Shown here piece by piece: positions 1-11,824 of a DNA stretch of 64,000 nucleotides; the stretch's first letter is position 1, and each line of letters starts with the position of its first letter. Made by a program: the position numbers and the translations under genes. The notes under the pieces are model-generated. The model was not told the origin of the DNA. It saw only the letters and a program-made list of their open reading frames with translations, and made no database searches. The stretch is from positions 9,136,260 to 9,200,259 of the forward strand of contig CM022674.1 in NCBI GenBank assembly GCA_012295275.1, in the 5' to 3' direction. Source of the DNA: Chrysomallon squamiferum (taxonomy: Eukaryota > Mollusca > Gastropoda > Neomphalida > Peltospiridae).

Positions 1-569
1 TACCTACAACAAAAAAAAAAACTGCCTATACCTTACAATGTTTTTTCAGTGTGGGTTCAGTCCATGAACTGTGGCTATTCTGACGCCAGTTAAAAAAATA
101 AATATGTCCCATTTCAATGTTCACTGATGCATATAAACCGACAACACACAGACACTGTCTCGGGTCATAATGACCTCAAACTAAAATTAGACCAGGTGAG
201 GAAAGGGTCGTGTTCAAACAGTGGCAAACCTTTGTTTCAAAGCTCTTGCTGAGTAAATGTGATATTATATATATAAACTGGATCAGCCAAAGAGCATATT
301 ATTATGTAGTCAGAACTTCCTCCTGTGTTAATTCTTTATCATATATTAATCCATAAGATACACATTACAACTACTCCTGCAATGTCGGTGCATTTGTACC
401 CATCTCTAATTGTCTTATCAACATTAGATATAAAAAAAATAAACAAGTGCCACTTATTGCACTTATAAAGATATGTGTGAGAGTACCTGCCTGCATGCCA
501 TCTGTGTAACACACTTTTAGTGAAAAACCATAAATTTCAACATATACAGTATGTGAATTAACTAGATAC

Positions 570-573
<4 letters not shown>

Positions 574-626
<53 letters not shown>
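574..626. repeat. (AG)n microsatellite
   Basis: An uninterrupted AG/GA dinucleotide run of about 53 bp. The minus-strand frame across it encodes only a Leu-Ser run and is not a gene. Confidence 0.97.
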
Positions 627-628
<2 letters not shown>

Positions 629-1234
629 TAAATACACACAAAGACATACTCATACAAATTTACATATTTTTTATAAATTGAAGAATCTACCATTTTTCTT
701 TTAGGAAAGAATAAAATAATGATAATTTAAAAGATGTGAAAAAAAAAAAGAATCTTGTTTCTGTATTTTTTAATGTTCTTTTATTAAATATATATTCAGT
801 TTCTAAACATCAGTGTTAATATCAGATACTTTACAAGTTAAAAATCGCAATCATTAGTCACTTCACAGTCAAAAACTATTTTTTTTTACAGAAATGCAAA
901 TAATCAGGATAACTGTAGCACAAAATAAGAAGTTAATGAAATAAATTAAGAACTATTTTACATTGTATATATATGATATTTTTGCAAGTTATAATCACAT
1001 TTTCTATCAAATAATAGTATAAGTGTTATATTAGTCAAATTATAAACATAATATTTTTAAAACAATTTTAAAGTAATAATCCATTAAAATAACAATAATA
1101 ATAATAGTAAAAGCAATTGAAAAAAATATCAAAATAGTTAAAGATCACAAATTAGTTTTATAAAATTATAAAATTAATAATCATAATAATTCATAAAAAT
1201 TGGGGATAGTTTTATTTATTTATTTATTAAACAA

Positions 1235-1238
<4 letters not shown>

Positions 1239-1308
<70 letters not shown>

Positions 1309-1309
1309 C

Positions 1310-1339
<30 letters not shown>
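1239..1339. repeat. Compound (AT)n(GATA)n(AT)n microsatellite
   Basis: A run of AT dinucleotides (about 1239-1279), then seven GATA units (about 1279-1308), then a second AT run (about 1310-1339). It is largely self-complementary and could extrude a cruciform. It directly follows a short TTTA run at 1211-1229. Confidence 0.96.
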
Positions 1340-1341
<2 letters not shown>

Positions 1342-2278
1342 TAAAGATGTACCTGTGACAGGAATAACACAAGTTATGACACACAGAAGGCCATTTCCCA
1401 GTAACCGGAGATTGACCTATATGCACAACACTGCACATTCACTGCGCTGCAAAAATATCCCGACTGTGGTGCAGGCTAAGAAAAAAACACTGAGTCATAT
1501 ACATTCCACTACCAGTACAGGCCTCCTCTCACTAACAAAAACATGTTTTAACTTTATATTTTGAAGGGGAAAATAAAAAAAATAATAATAAAAAAAATGA
1601 TAATACTAATTTGTCCCAGTTACATACCTGATAGTGTCATTAGTAGCCTACTGAAGCATAAAAAATTATATTCTCTATATACGTAATGTTGCCAACAAAA
1701 TGCAAGTCTGGCCACCAATTTTTTTTTTGATGGCTGTTACATCACAGAGCTGACACCCCTACACAGTTATTAGACTCATCTAGTTACTATACAGACTATG
1801 GCTGTTTAGGCCCAGTTGCACAAACTTATTTTGCGAGGTTTTGTAGATCTGAAAGGAAATGCTATTGTTTTATAGAACATGAACAGTTATAATAAGCTAG
1901 TGAACAAACCCCCCCCCCTAAAAACCCCAGCAAACAACAAAAAAAATCCCCCAAAAGCCAGCAAACAAAAAAAACAACAACAATCATTTCTAATTTTTTC
2001 TATATATATATATATTACATCACTTAACTACTTCTATACTTTATAAGTAACCTAACCATTCAACATATTGCAGTCTTCAAGCTACTATTATATATAAAAA
2101 TAATTTAATAAATACATAATAATAAAATAATAATAATAATAGTCATCAAATGATGATAATCACATCTCCACACTTTTGAAATTATCATATAAACAATATT
2201 TTAAAGATTGTCTCAAATCAGTAACATAAAAAAAAAAACCCAGCCCCCCCCCAAACATTATATATATACATATATGTA

Positions 2279-2690
2279 CAGAAAGTCCTCAAGTTACGTT
2301 AGAGATCCATTTCTATGGACCAACAAAATGTGATTTTTGATGCAAGTTGGAATTATCATAGCCAAAATCACTTACCTAACCTAAAATCATACATTTATAT
2401 CAAGAGAACAATCCCTAAAATGAGAGATGAAATTATACATTCTGAAGATTAAAAAAAAAAAGTTATAATAATTCTTTACTTTTATTCTGTGATTGGCTTG
2501 CAAATTGGAAGGGGTGTTGTAGAGACTGACTTAATGAAAGGAGCAGGAGGAGGCTGGAGAGGCAACATGAGAATTTATAGAAGGTGCTGGAGACAGTGGA
2601 GCAGGAGAATCAGGAGAGGCTTCAGAAGGTGCAGGAGATGTTTGAATTCTATATCTTGCTGATTCAGGTCGAAATTTATCTTATAAATTA
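2279..2690 (-). mobile_element. Relic end of a pogo/Tigger-like DNA transposon
   Basis: At 2277 a TA dinucleotide is followed by CAG and then a sequence reading AAGTCCTCAAGTTACG. This matches the style of a Tigger/pogo terminal repeat: a TA target duplication, a CAG tip and a 'cgacttacg' motif. A nearby partial complement, GATGCAAGTTGG, at about 2339-2350 gives the internal fold often seen in these ends. Further in, the minus strand keeps an open frame (2531-2680) rich in Ser/Pro/Ala, the usual composition of a Tigger/jerky transposase tail. The rest of the element is not recognisable, so this is a 5'-truncated or decayed copy. Confidence 0.5.
2531..2680 (-). pseudogene. Putative transposase C-terminal remnant (Ser/Pro-rich)
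   Basis: A 49-codon minus-strand frame ends at TAA (2531-2533) and is bounded upstream by an in-frame TAA. It begins DKFRPESARYRIQ and continues with repeated SPAP, SEASP and SPAPL motifs before ending CSFH. No start codon is visible and no catalytic DDE domain is present, so this is at most the tail of a broken gene. Its distance from the CAG tip, about 250 bp, is right for a C-terminus plus 3' end of a Tigger-type element. The Ser/Pro bias could also come from a purine-rich repeat (GGAG/GCAGG) on the plus strand. The family assignment is inference from composition and position. Confidence 0.35.
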
Positions 2691-3349
2691 TTTATAGGAT
2701 TACTGTCTTAAAGTTGAAATGGCTTATGTCAAGGACAATGTAGGTTGAGGATAAATATCCAAAAATTTACTTCTTTAAAAGTAAGGAAAATGGACAGATT
2801 TATTTTCTTCAGAGATGGATGGATAGATAAATGAAAGAAAGTATAGATTTATAAAAAGTTGTACTAGCATTAACCCACTAATAACAAATTCATGGCTAAA
2901 TTGATGTTTTCATTATCTAAGAAAGATGGGCGCATGTATGAATGAATGGAATGGCCAAATAAATAAATAAAGAAAACTGAACAAAAAATGATTTTTAAAA
3001 TATAAATTAAATATTAAAACATTGTATACTGGTATATTATTTCTTCACGTTTTTCTTTTTTATATTTTATTAATTCTTTAAAAAAAAAAAAATAATAATA
3101 ATAAAAGTCCATCTTCTTTTTATTATTATTATTTTAAAGGCAATTATTGCAAAATTTGTTTTTAAAATAAATGATGCATAAAAATAAGAAAAAAAGAAAG
3201 AAGAAAAAAAAACCCCATGAAATATGAATGACATGCAGTATGAAAAAAAAGCTTTAAAAAGTAAGCCACAAGAGGCAGGCTACAATATGAACAAAAGATG
3301 GGGTCATAGAAGGGACACAGGGTTGTAAAAGATATATAAGAAAAAAAAA
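2691..3349. other. AT-rich noncoding spacer
   Basis: Nothing beyond A/T-rich simple sequence is seen, including AAT/TTA runs near 3092-3134. Confidence 0.7.
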
Positions 3350-3730
3350 AAGCATATTTATGCGACTGGGCCTGCACTGAGACTAGACTGTATTGAATAA
3401 CTCCATGCAGTGACCCAGTCTGGTTAGCTAACCCACATGCAAGATCCAGTCTAAACAATGACCTGGTATGAACCCTCAAGTTTATCAAACCAAGACCAGG
3501 TCAATGAAGCATTGCAGCAGCAGAGGCAACATTGGGGACAACATCATGGTGATCAGTGCAATAAAACACAGACACCCTTCCTAAGTTGGTGGGATAAACT
3601 TGCACAAAGGAATTTCTTTGTGTGGAAACATGCCTCAATATACTGATGTCATTGTGGTCGCAAATGGTGGCATTACCAAAAAGATTACCTGGCGACAAAG
3701 CAGCACACTCTTTACTGACAGATGAATCCT
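3350..3730. other. GC-richer island of unknown nature
   Basis: This stretch is visibly less AT-rich than both flanks and contains balanced codon-like sequence open in more than one frame. A plus frame at 3458-3646 (62 codons) includes a Gln-rich part and then LSWWDKLAQRNFFVWKH. Overlapping minus frames lie at 3162-3488 and 3501-3698. No splice-site pair, start context or known domain decides between them. It could be a decayed repeat, an untranslated exon or a conserved noncoding element. Confidence 0.4.
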
Positions 3731-4842
3731 AGAAGTAGCATAGTGAAAAACTAATAATTTGTTTATATCTCGAGAAATAATGTGGTGTTTTTTAGAATGG
3801 AAGGATGAGGTGAAGATGGTAGTCTTATATTTACACTATAATTTCTTACAAAACCTACAGGTTTACATACACACACACACACAAACATATTCTCTGTTCA
3901 TGTCACATTCACATTGGTAGTTTTCATTCAGCACACACATGGGTTGAAAAACTGACTTCTTTTTCTGCCTTATAATTTGTTTAAAAATTTAAATTAAAAT
4001 TTCTGATCACTGGCAGAGAGCAATCACAAATACATACTTACCTTCCCATTGGTATTTATGTCGTCTTGTAAAATGACTTGATAAACAGATTTTTATGTGA
4101 AATTCATTCTGCTTCAATGTTATCAATATTACTTTAGTGTTCATAGTTATCTCATAGTTATTAACTTTTTTTTTTAATTACTTAAATAACTATTTAAAAA
4201 ATAACTATTTTAACTTCTGTTCTACATTTTTTTCTATCACTGATATATAGCATAAAATTAATATAAATGTTTATAATGTGTGATTTTATTAAACATTCTT
4301 TGAATTATTCAAACTTGATATAGATCTAAAAAATGTAGGACAGAAAAAAAACAACTTTTGTCATTCCAAATAATTTTAATACAGCAAGATATGTTTATTC
4401 CATTCTGATGAAATCAGTTTAAATATAGTTGATAAGACATTCTTGACTGGAGATATCTGCTTGTTAAAGTGTTTTGTCAGTTTTAGGTTAGGACCAAAAC
4501 TTGAACAGAAACTTATACAAATAATTCTGGGCGAATCTACATTTACATTTCTAAATAACAAAGCAGAAAATGAAATAAAAATTATAAACAAGTAAAAACC
4601 TTTATCTAATAAACCACCCCTCCAAAAAAAACCCACCCATATTGATCAGATGAATTATTGCTATTATTATTCTTAAAACTTAAGATTATTAGTAAATATT
4701 AAAAACGAAGTAATAAATATAATATACATCTATAACACATTTATATCTCAGTGAAAGAAAAAAAAATATTTTCAAAAAAGTGAAAACCATATACAATATT
4801 TTTGCCTTTCTTTTATTTTTTTTTAAAGAGTATAAAAAGACT
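3731..4842. other. AT-rich noncoding spacer
   Basis: It holds a short (AC)n run at about 3871-3883 and A/T-rich sequence. An 86-codon minus frame at 4376-4636 is Phe/Ile/Leu-biased as expected from AT-rich noise, and no gene is supported. Confidence 0.65.
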
Positions 4843-4984
4843 TCAAAGACGACAATAAAAAATGTAATTTCAACAGCCAAGTTTGTCTAAATTTAGAACT
4901 AATTTGTTATTTTAATATAGTTTCTATCTATTATGATAAACAATTGACAGCAGTGTAACAGTTAAAAACTCACTGAACCATAAA
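4843..4984 (+). repeat. Dispersed direct repeat, copy A
   Basis: This block shares a long alignable core with 7188-7332 in the same orientation, including TTTAGAACTAATTTGTTATT, GATAAACAATTGAC and CAGTTAAAAA(C/T)TCACTGAACCAT. The copies differ by small indels, such as extra bases before GATAAACAATT in copy A and an insertion before the CAGTTAAAAA block in copy B. It has no coding content. It may be a piece of an uncharacterised interspersed repeat or an old segmental duplication. Confidence 0.85.
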
Positions 4985-6225
4985 TAACGTGTGTTGTAAC
5001 CTATCTCTTCTTCTTTGGTTAATGGCCTTTCCAATAATTATGTTTTTGAATTTTTCTTTACTAATCTATTTATAAAATAATAATAATAATAATAAAAATA
5101 ATAGTTGTTGTTGTTAACGTCATCATTGTTGTTATTAGTATTACTTTATTTCATTAATATTTTTAACTCATTAATAATTTAAATTAATTATATAGTTTTA
5201 GCAGAAAAAAGTTTTTTCTTTTCCTTTACAGCTTTCCCCCTACATCACAATAGGAAGAAGAATAAGAAAACAGTGACTGCGTTGTGGGTATGTGTGTATG
5301 TATAAATGTGACAGGACAACATATACCAGCAACTGATAGAGCTATAAAAGAGATTGGAGATGAAAGAAGAAGACATGTAAGTGAAGTGTCATGTCACATG
5401 CCCAGGGCTTCCACTCTGACACAAGAGCTCATTGATACTTTTTATTATCACTTTTAAGACATCAGTAGTGTGTAGGTGTTTACAAAACCCTTGAGGATTC
5501 TAAAGCGCACTGCAGATCAAATCAAGCCATTTTTCTAATGCAGTTTTTACATGTGCACAACTGATAATAACAACTGCTTTTTAGCATAATGTGATAAAAG
5601 ATAATAAAGCTGACAGACTTGTTCAATATGCAAAATCTATGATCATTTATCAAAATATATCCAGGACACAGTGACCGGACTTCACCCATTTTTAAAAGAT
5701 CAGATTTCTGAACACTCTTGCTCTTTTTTTATTATTTTTATTTATTATCTTTGTTTTTACCTACTTCAACTGACTTTAAAAAGATCATATTCCTGTAGAA
5801 CAAATTTTTGTATTTATTTTTAACAGTAATTGTTTATTGCAGCTATTCATGTAAAAAGAATTAAAACAATTTTTTTCTTCTTCAATTTTTTTATGCCTTT
5901 TTTTTAAAAAAAAGGTGTGTATATATATATTATATATTTCTTTTCAATTTAAAAAAAACACATTTTCTTTTGGTACATTTCTGAACTTATAATGTTTATT
6001 CTCGTTTTGTCTTTTTTGTTGTTAAATTGATTAAAAATAGTGTGACTTCCTATAAAAAGATGAAAAGTTTTGTGAATTTTAAATTCTTTAATTTAGTACA
6101 CTATCACCAGTTTTTTCAACACACCTGTCTAAAGTTTATTCAGATGAACAATAAAACTTTGCATAACCCACCTACTGTCAAAACAAACAGTGTTTAATAT
6201 CATTTCTACTTATTGAACTTATTAG
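4985..6225. other. AT-rich spacer with a mixed-composition patch
   Basis: Most is A/T-rich simple sequence. About 5220-5560 is less AT-rich and includes GACATGTAAGTG, which could serve as a splice donor, but no open frame or matching acceptor makes an exon convincing. Confidence 0.55.
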
Positions 6226-6340
6226 AGACATGCACATTAGCTGAGTGCTACAGCACTGGTACATGGTCGATGTGCCTGAGTGAACCCAATGGCTGTATAT
6301 CTTGTGACAAACAGCACGTAAAACATATCTTGCTGTTATT
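6226..6340 (+). mobile_element. Decayed tRNA-derived SINE-like fragment
   Basis: TTAGCTGAGTGCTACAGCAC starting at 6237 resembles the D-arm and A box of a tRNA. About 40 bp downstream, GAGTGAACCC (6278-6287) resembles a degraded B box (usual form GGTTCGAAYCC), a spacing close to that of tRNA promoters. The following sequence includes AGCACGTAAAACAT, similar in style to SINE tails. The acceptor stem and anticodon arm do not fold convincingly, so it is not a functional tRNA gene. Family and exact ends are unknown. Confidence 0.45.
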
Positions 6341-6916
6341 ATTCAGAATAGCCTAGGCTAGAGAATAACATGTCGTCCTTTTAAGTCACAGATGATGTCT
6401 TAGAAAATGGTAAATAGTGTTTGCTGCAGCTGCTTTTTATTAAAGATTTTTTTTTTTCAAATTAATTCAATTCAGCACTTGGATGTGTTGAAAATGTTTC
6501 ATATAGTATACTTCTGAGATTGAGTGTGAATTTTTATATATTTAACTGTTATATATTTGAAAATATAGATGTATATTTCTGTGGATTCTGTATTTGTATA
6601 TGTCTGAGTTTTGATAAATAGAAATTATCTATTGTGTGAGAGTGAGACTTTGGCTTTAGCTAAGAATATATCTGACTATCTGTCTGTCTATATAAATATA
6701 AGTATTTTACAGCTGAACAAGTGAATATGTGTGCAAATGTCTATAAGATATTAGTATGTATCTTTGTTGTTTTCTTCATTCATAATTAGCAATAACATGG
6801 CCAAAAAAAAGGAAAACAGAGACATTGCAAACAAATAAATAATTAATATGTTATGTGACATTGTCTATTTCCTGAAAACTATAAATAATAAGAGGTCCCC
6901 AACCTCTATATGAAGC

Positions 6917-6942
6917 TGTGTGTGTGTGTGTGTGTGTGTGTG
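6917..6942. repeat. (TG)n microsatellite
   Basis: A perfect TG dinucleotide run of about 26 bp in AT-rich spacer. Confidence 0.95.
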
Positions 6943-7152
6943 AAACATATTTTATTGTTATATATGCAACAAATTTTAAATCATATTTCTTAATAAATAT
7001 TATTTTAATAACAAAATCCCCCCACAAATCTGATGTATATATAAATTTGCTGAATACAGTTTTTAATTAGCAACTGTTAACAATATATATAGAGAAGATA
7101 TGAAATGAATAGACATTCTAGTATGAAAGAGATAACATACAAAAGAGTTTTT

Positions 7153-7153
<1 letters not shown>

Positions 7154-7184
<31 letters not shown>
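7154..7184. repeat. (AC)n microsatellite
   Basis: A perfect AC run of about 31 bp, ending just before copy B of the dispersed direct repeat. Confidence 0.95.
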
Positions 7185-7186
<2 letters not shown>

Positions 7187-7187
7187 T

Positions 7188-7332
7188 GATCAAGACAATA
7201 AAATGTGAGTTATTTTAACAGCCATGTTAAACTAAATTTAGAACTAATTTGTTATTTTAATATGCTTTCTATGATGATAAACAATTGACGATAAGTGTAG
7301 ATACTTTTACAGTTAAAAATTCACTGAACCAT
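7188..7332 (+). repeat. Dispersed direct repeat, copy B
   Basis: Same-orientation partner of 4843-4984, about 2.35 kb away. The strongest shared blocks are TTTAGAACTAATTTGTTATT and ATGATAAACAATTGAC. A 67-codon plus frame begins inside the repeat at 7285 and runs on to 7488, but copy A has no matching frame, so I do not call it coding. Confidence 0.85.
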
Positions 7333-8263
7333 GACTTACTTCTGAGTTGTTATCTTTTAATTCTTGGGTCAGATAACATGATGAAGGATAAAGTTATTAT
7401 TGTTAATTTTTTAAGAGACAAGGAAATAAAAAATTATCTTGATTTAAGAGGCAAAAATGTGTCCACTAATGCAAAAAGTACATTATAACAGAACTGTTTT
7501 TGAATCATAACATTTGATAATGATAAAATGTACTCACCTATATTAAAATAAAATATGTTTAATTTGTGGAAAAGTCAATTGCTGTGATGTTTAATGTTGT
7601 AAAGAACAAATTGATACATTCTAGTGTGAAATTTTAATGTACAGAAGACGTGCAACATGGTGGCTGTTGTGTTGAAGTTGGACGTTTATACTAAAACTGA
7701 CAATTAAAATGAACAAAACCCTCACAAGAGAGTATCAGATCCTGTAGGCCCACTTTAAGATTTATTTTCATATTAAAATAAAAAACATTTATATATATAT
7801 ATATATATAAATATTATTTTTATATATGTATATATTATAACCAAACTAAATAATATTATAACAGAGAGACTAATTAATAAATAATTAACACTTTAGTTCC
7901 ATAATACTTTGATTTTTAAAACTTGAACTGATGAAACAAGTTAATACACATGAGTATATGCATAACAAGCAACAAAATATCAATTTTAATTGTAATGACT
8001 AGAAAATATGTGACATCATTTTCTGTCATAATTTAATGAATATGTCAAACTGTAAAATTGTGTGTACACATTAGTTATAATAAGAGACATAGTGAGCCAG
8101 AAGACAGACAGTCAGACCCATGGATGAGTAGATAACAGACAGATGAACAGTAATAATGCGGCACCTTAACAATAAACATAATAATATGAGTTAGTCTATT
8201 AACAGAAACTGGACATGTTCAAAACCATTTCACTACTGTTTACATATATTAAATTCAACAGAG
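7333..8263. other. AT-rich noncoding spacer
   Basis: It contains an AT run near 7791-7809 and otherwise unremarkable A/T-rich sequence with no supported gene. Confidence 0.65.
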
Positions 8264-8577
8264 TCATAACTATATACACCATATCAATTTTTTTTTTAAC
8301 ATAATACTATACACCACATCACGTTTTTTAACATAACATACACCACATCAAGTTTTTTGACATAACTATATATATACCACATCAAGTTTTTTAACATAAC
8401 GTACACCACATCAATTTTCTTTTTAACTATATATACCATATCAAGTTTTTTTTAACATAACTATATACACCATATCAAGTTTTTAACAACAACATACACC
8501 ACATCAATTTTCTTTGTAACATAACTATATGTACCATATCAAGTTTTTTTAACATAACAACACACACCAAATCAAGT
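8264..8577 (+). repeat. Minisatellite, about 32-bp unit, ten copies
   Basis: The unit is roughly CATAACTATATACACCATAT followed by CAAGTTTTTTAA. Ten copies are recognised by CACCAYATCAA or close variants. Units vary in T-run length and by CATAC/TATATAC exchange, so unit length drifts from about 25 to 37 bp. Confidence 0.9.
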
Positions 8578-8879
8578 AATGGTCTGTTCACAAACTGTTA
8601 TCTTCAGTAATAATCTTTGTAAGATGCAAAATCAGTGAAATGATTACAGAATGCTGTGAAACTATTTAGTAAACCTTTCAAAACATATTTTAAAGGTAAT
8701 CAGTAATGTGTTTTTACATTTTATAACCATTATAAAAATGTTTGATTAATAGTTTTTCTGAAATGTTTTAATTATTATAAATGAAAGAACAATAATGCAA
8801 GTTCTATATTTATATATACATATACACACAGATATAAATATAGATATATTAAAAATGACAAAACATATTTTACCCCAAA

Positions 8880-8970
8880 AAAGTCCCACTAATGTAGGTC
8901 ATTCATGAATTCTACTCCATCCATTGCTATGGGCCACACACCAAAAATTTGTGATTTTTGCTTTTTAAAT
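8880..8970 (+). repeat. Possible second copy of the 2279-2400 transposon end
   Basis: AAGTCCCACTAATGTAGG, then TGCTATGGGCCA and AAATTTGTGATTTTTG, parallels AAGTCCTCAAGTTACG, TTCTATGGACCA and AAATGTGATTTTTG at 2282-2338 in the same order. Identity between these blocks is low, so this may be a very diverged relative or a coincidence. Confidence 0.3.
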
Positions 8971-9011
8971 TATTTTTTTCCCATGTAGTTTTTTTAAAAA
9001 TTATTATTGTA

Positions 9012-9062
<51 letters not shown>
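9012..9062. repeat. (ATT)n microsatellite
   Basis: About 17 ATT units, uninterrupted. Confidence 0.96.
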
Positions 9063-9139
9063 TTGCTATAGTTACAAATTAACAATAACTTCAAATTATT
9101 TTTTAATTTTAAAAATTTTTAAACTAATTTTAAACTTAC

Positions 9140-9440
9140 CTTTATGAGTTATCAACAGAAAGTGTAACTGAGGCAAATCCACCCTGAAAAGTACATCCAG
9201 ATACTATACAAATGTGCCAGGCTTAGCTACTGGACCAAGAAATAACCAAGTGGGTCCAATGAGGCGGATCTCTTTTATGACCCATCATGCCTAGGTTTGG
9301 CTACATCTCACCTGTAAGCACACTAAGGTCACACAAACAAGGGTATGGAGTATTTTTATTGTCAGGCTTGGTGATTTACAGCTGGTAAGTTCAAAGTTCA
9401 CATTCCTACCAGCACACATCTTTAGATCAATAGAAAATGT
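9140..9440. other. GC-richer patch, possible old repeat
   Basis: The block around GTCCAATGAGGCGGATCTC and CATGCCTAGGTTTGGC is much less AT-rich than its flanks. GCCAGGCTTAGC (about 9217) and GCCTAGGTTTGGC (about 9289) are partly complementary. A minus-strand 84-codon frame (9291-9545) overlaps it without recognisable motifs. It is most likely an eroded interspersed repeat or a noncoding element. Confidence 0.35.
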
Positions 9441-9589
9441 GTGAAGTGGTTTTTTTTTAAACGAATTCTTCAAAACAAGTTTTGCATCAACATTTGTTGT
9501 AAATAAGCAAAAAAAACCAAACAAATCTAAACATTTAAACAACACAAAATTATTATTTACCTCTTAATTCTATGGCTGTAAGTGTAACT

Positions 9590-9790
9590 TCATTTCTTTC
9601 TTTTTTGCATTTTGTATAATATTATCTCTCTTTTCTACATTACTATGTACAACATTATTTTTAATTTTTTCTACTTTATTATGTATAACTTAATTTCTAT
9701 GATTTCTATATTTTGTGTAACTTTATTATGACTTCTATATTTTGTACATTTTTGTCTGTTTTTTTCTATGTTATATAATTCTATTGCATA
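9590..9790 (+). repeat. Degenerate tandem repeat (TTCTATATTTTGT type)
   Basis: Variants of TTTCTATATTTTGTGTAACT and TTTCTACTTTATTATGTATA follow each other at roughly 40-50 bp spacing. Copies are very diverged. Confidence 0.5.
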
Positions 9791-10129
9791 TAAAACAACA
9801 ATAATAAACATAATTTGTCTATCTCAGAACTAATATATTCAGAAAACTCAGTTCAGTGCAAAAAATTATTACTAGAAAAGAGAATGAATTAAAAAGAAAT
9901 CATAAAACATTTTCTATTCACATTTTATTAAGATTTTATATATATTATTATATAAATTTGTTCTTTTTTAAAAAGAACTGAAAAATTCATTTCTATACTA
10001 ATTACAGATACATAACACATATGTATTTTTATTCCAGGTGCAATTACATTACATATTAGATAAAGAATAAATTATTGACAATGAATACATTAGTTTTAAA
10101 TATAACAGAATCTAACTGTCAGGAATCTT

Positions 10130-10290
10130 TTATGTTTCTAAATGTATCAAGTTGTTTCTTAGTTTGTTTTCAAGTTTACGTTTTACTCTAGTGTATATAC
10201 AATTAGTGTTTCTAAGTGTATCAAGTCTGTCTCTTAATCTCATTTATAGTCTCTCTGCTATAGTAATTCTTAATGTATAAAGAGACTGTG
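10130..10290 (+). repeat. Two-copy diverged tandem repeat, about 75 bp
   Basis: GTTTCTAAATGTATCAAGTTG followed by TTTCTTAGT (about 10133) recurs as GTTTCTAAGTGTATCAAGTC then TGTCTCTTAAT (about 10208). A weaker third copy around 10265 keeps TTCTTAATGTATAAAG. Confidence 0.55.
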
Positions 10291-10757
10291 TTTCCTAAAT
10301 TTTGTATTTCTACATGTTGAAAGTGAAGCTTCAGGGTTAACAGCTGAAAAAGAGTGATAGCTAAATAAGGAAAAAAATGATGTGACATAAGTTTGTAATA
10401 ACTGCAGGTATATGTAAAATGTTCACATTATTTAGCTGTTGTTTATAGATACTGAAATGCCATCATTACTACAGCAAGTCAGTGTACATAAAAATAACCA
10501 AACATTATTTTTTGAATTACCAAATGCAATGAAGAAAGGCAGTGCTTCTGTTGATTTGATTAGCCAGTTTGGGCTAACATTAGCCAATGACTGCTTTGGC
10601 CATTTCCAGTGGTAGGCTCTGATTGTAATGATATTAAAAACTGAACAGAATTTTCTTAATATCAATTAGCCACAGAGCAGTAAATTTAAATTTATTATTA
10701 ACAAATGTATAAATAAAATGTAATTGGAAGAATCTGTTTACTTGTATGTATGTATGT

Positions 10758-10792
<35 letters not shown>

Positions 10793-11824
10793 CACACACC
10801 AAAAAAAATATTATAATCTAATTGTTTCAATAAAAAAAACTGTGTTTAAAACAATAACTTTTTTTTATTTTTTTATATGATCAATTAAAAATTATAAGAA
10901 TTTTTAAATTCTTTTGCAAAATGTAAATGTTACTATATTTTTATCAGTGACAGAAAAGAAAAAAAGAAATAAAGTATTACAGGCCTTTAGAATTAGATTG
11001 ACAAATGTGGTGAAAAGAACAACAACAACAAAAAAAAAAAAAATTAAAAGAACAGTTTTCAATTAAAAATTTAAATAAAAATACTATGGGTATTTTAAAT
11101 GGTAATTTAAAAACATGAATATTTATTTTCAGAATTCTATAAAATAAGGCTGAAAAAAAAGAGAAGTAAATTTATTTAAGTATGATAATAAAGTGGGTGT
11201 GAAAAGTGGGTGTCATTGTGTGCATCTCTGTTGTATGTCATGTCATTCACACTGACCAGTCACCATGGCGTCATTTTTAAACTGAATTTAAAAATCACAA
11301 AATTCAGTCAATATTTTATCATCCAACATTCTGAGTCAGTGATGAAAATAACTAAAGAACAGAAAGTGAAAAATGATCACCATAATCATGTTTCATACTG
11401 TGATTAACATTTGCTTAACTGGCAGATTTCAAGTTTTCTAGATTAAACAACTTCAGCTTAATCATAACAAAATAAACAGTTTTCAGAAAAATGTGATTTA
11501 CCACAATCTATGTATTACTTATCATCAAAATAAACATGATTATATAACACAGTAAACTTGCTAACTTTCAGTCAGTGAATTCAATGTCAGTAACATAAAG
11601 AATAAAGAGCCAAAGAAATATTACCCACTACTCAAAACACAAAATTAATACTAATAAAACAAAACAGTCATTCACACAGAGACACAGCTACAAATGCAAA
11701 AACACAAATATATACACAAACACATACATAAATACACAAATACACATAAGAAACATATTCACAGAAACACACACACATATACTGACACAGCTAAAGCCAT
11801 ACTTATCTCTTCTGTAGAAAGTGC

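Larger units (their letters stand above)
1..2276. other. AT-rich noncoding spacer with microsatellites
   Basis: No exon or RNA gene is supported. The stretch holds short A/T runs, an AG microsatellite and an AT/GATA microsatellite (listed separately), and a somewhat less AT-rich patch at about 1345-1530. That patch gives a 75-codon plus-strand frame without recognisable composition or splice context, so I treat it as chance. Confidence 0.7.

Noticed and set aside
180-240. GGGTCGTGTTCAAACAGTGG as a SINE B box
   Set aside because: No A-box-like sequence lies at the right distance upstream, and no tail follows.
4376-4880. Minus-strand frames of 86 and 63 codons
   Set aside because: They are Phe/Ile/Tyr/Leu-biased as expected from AT-rich DNA, without start, splice or domain support.
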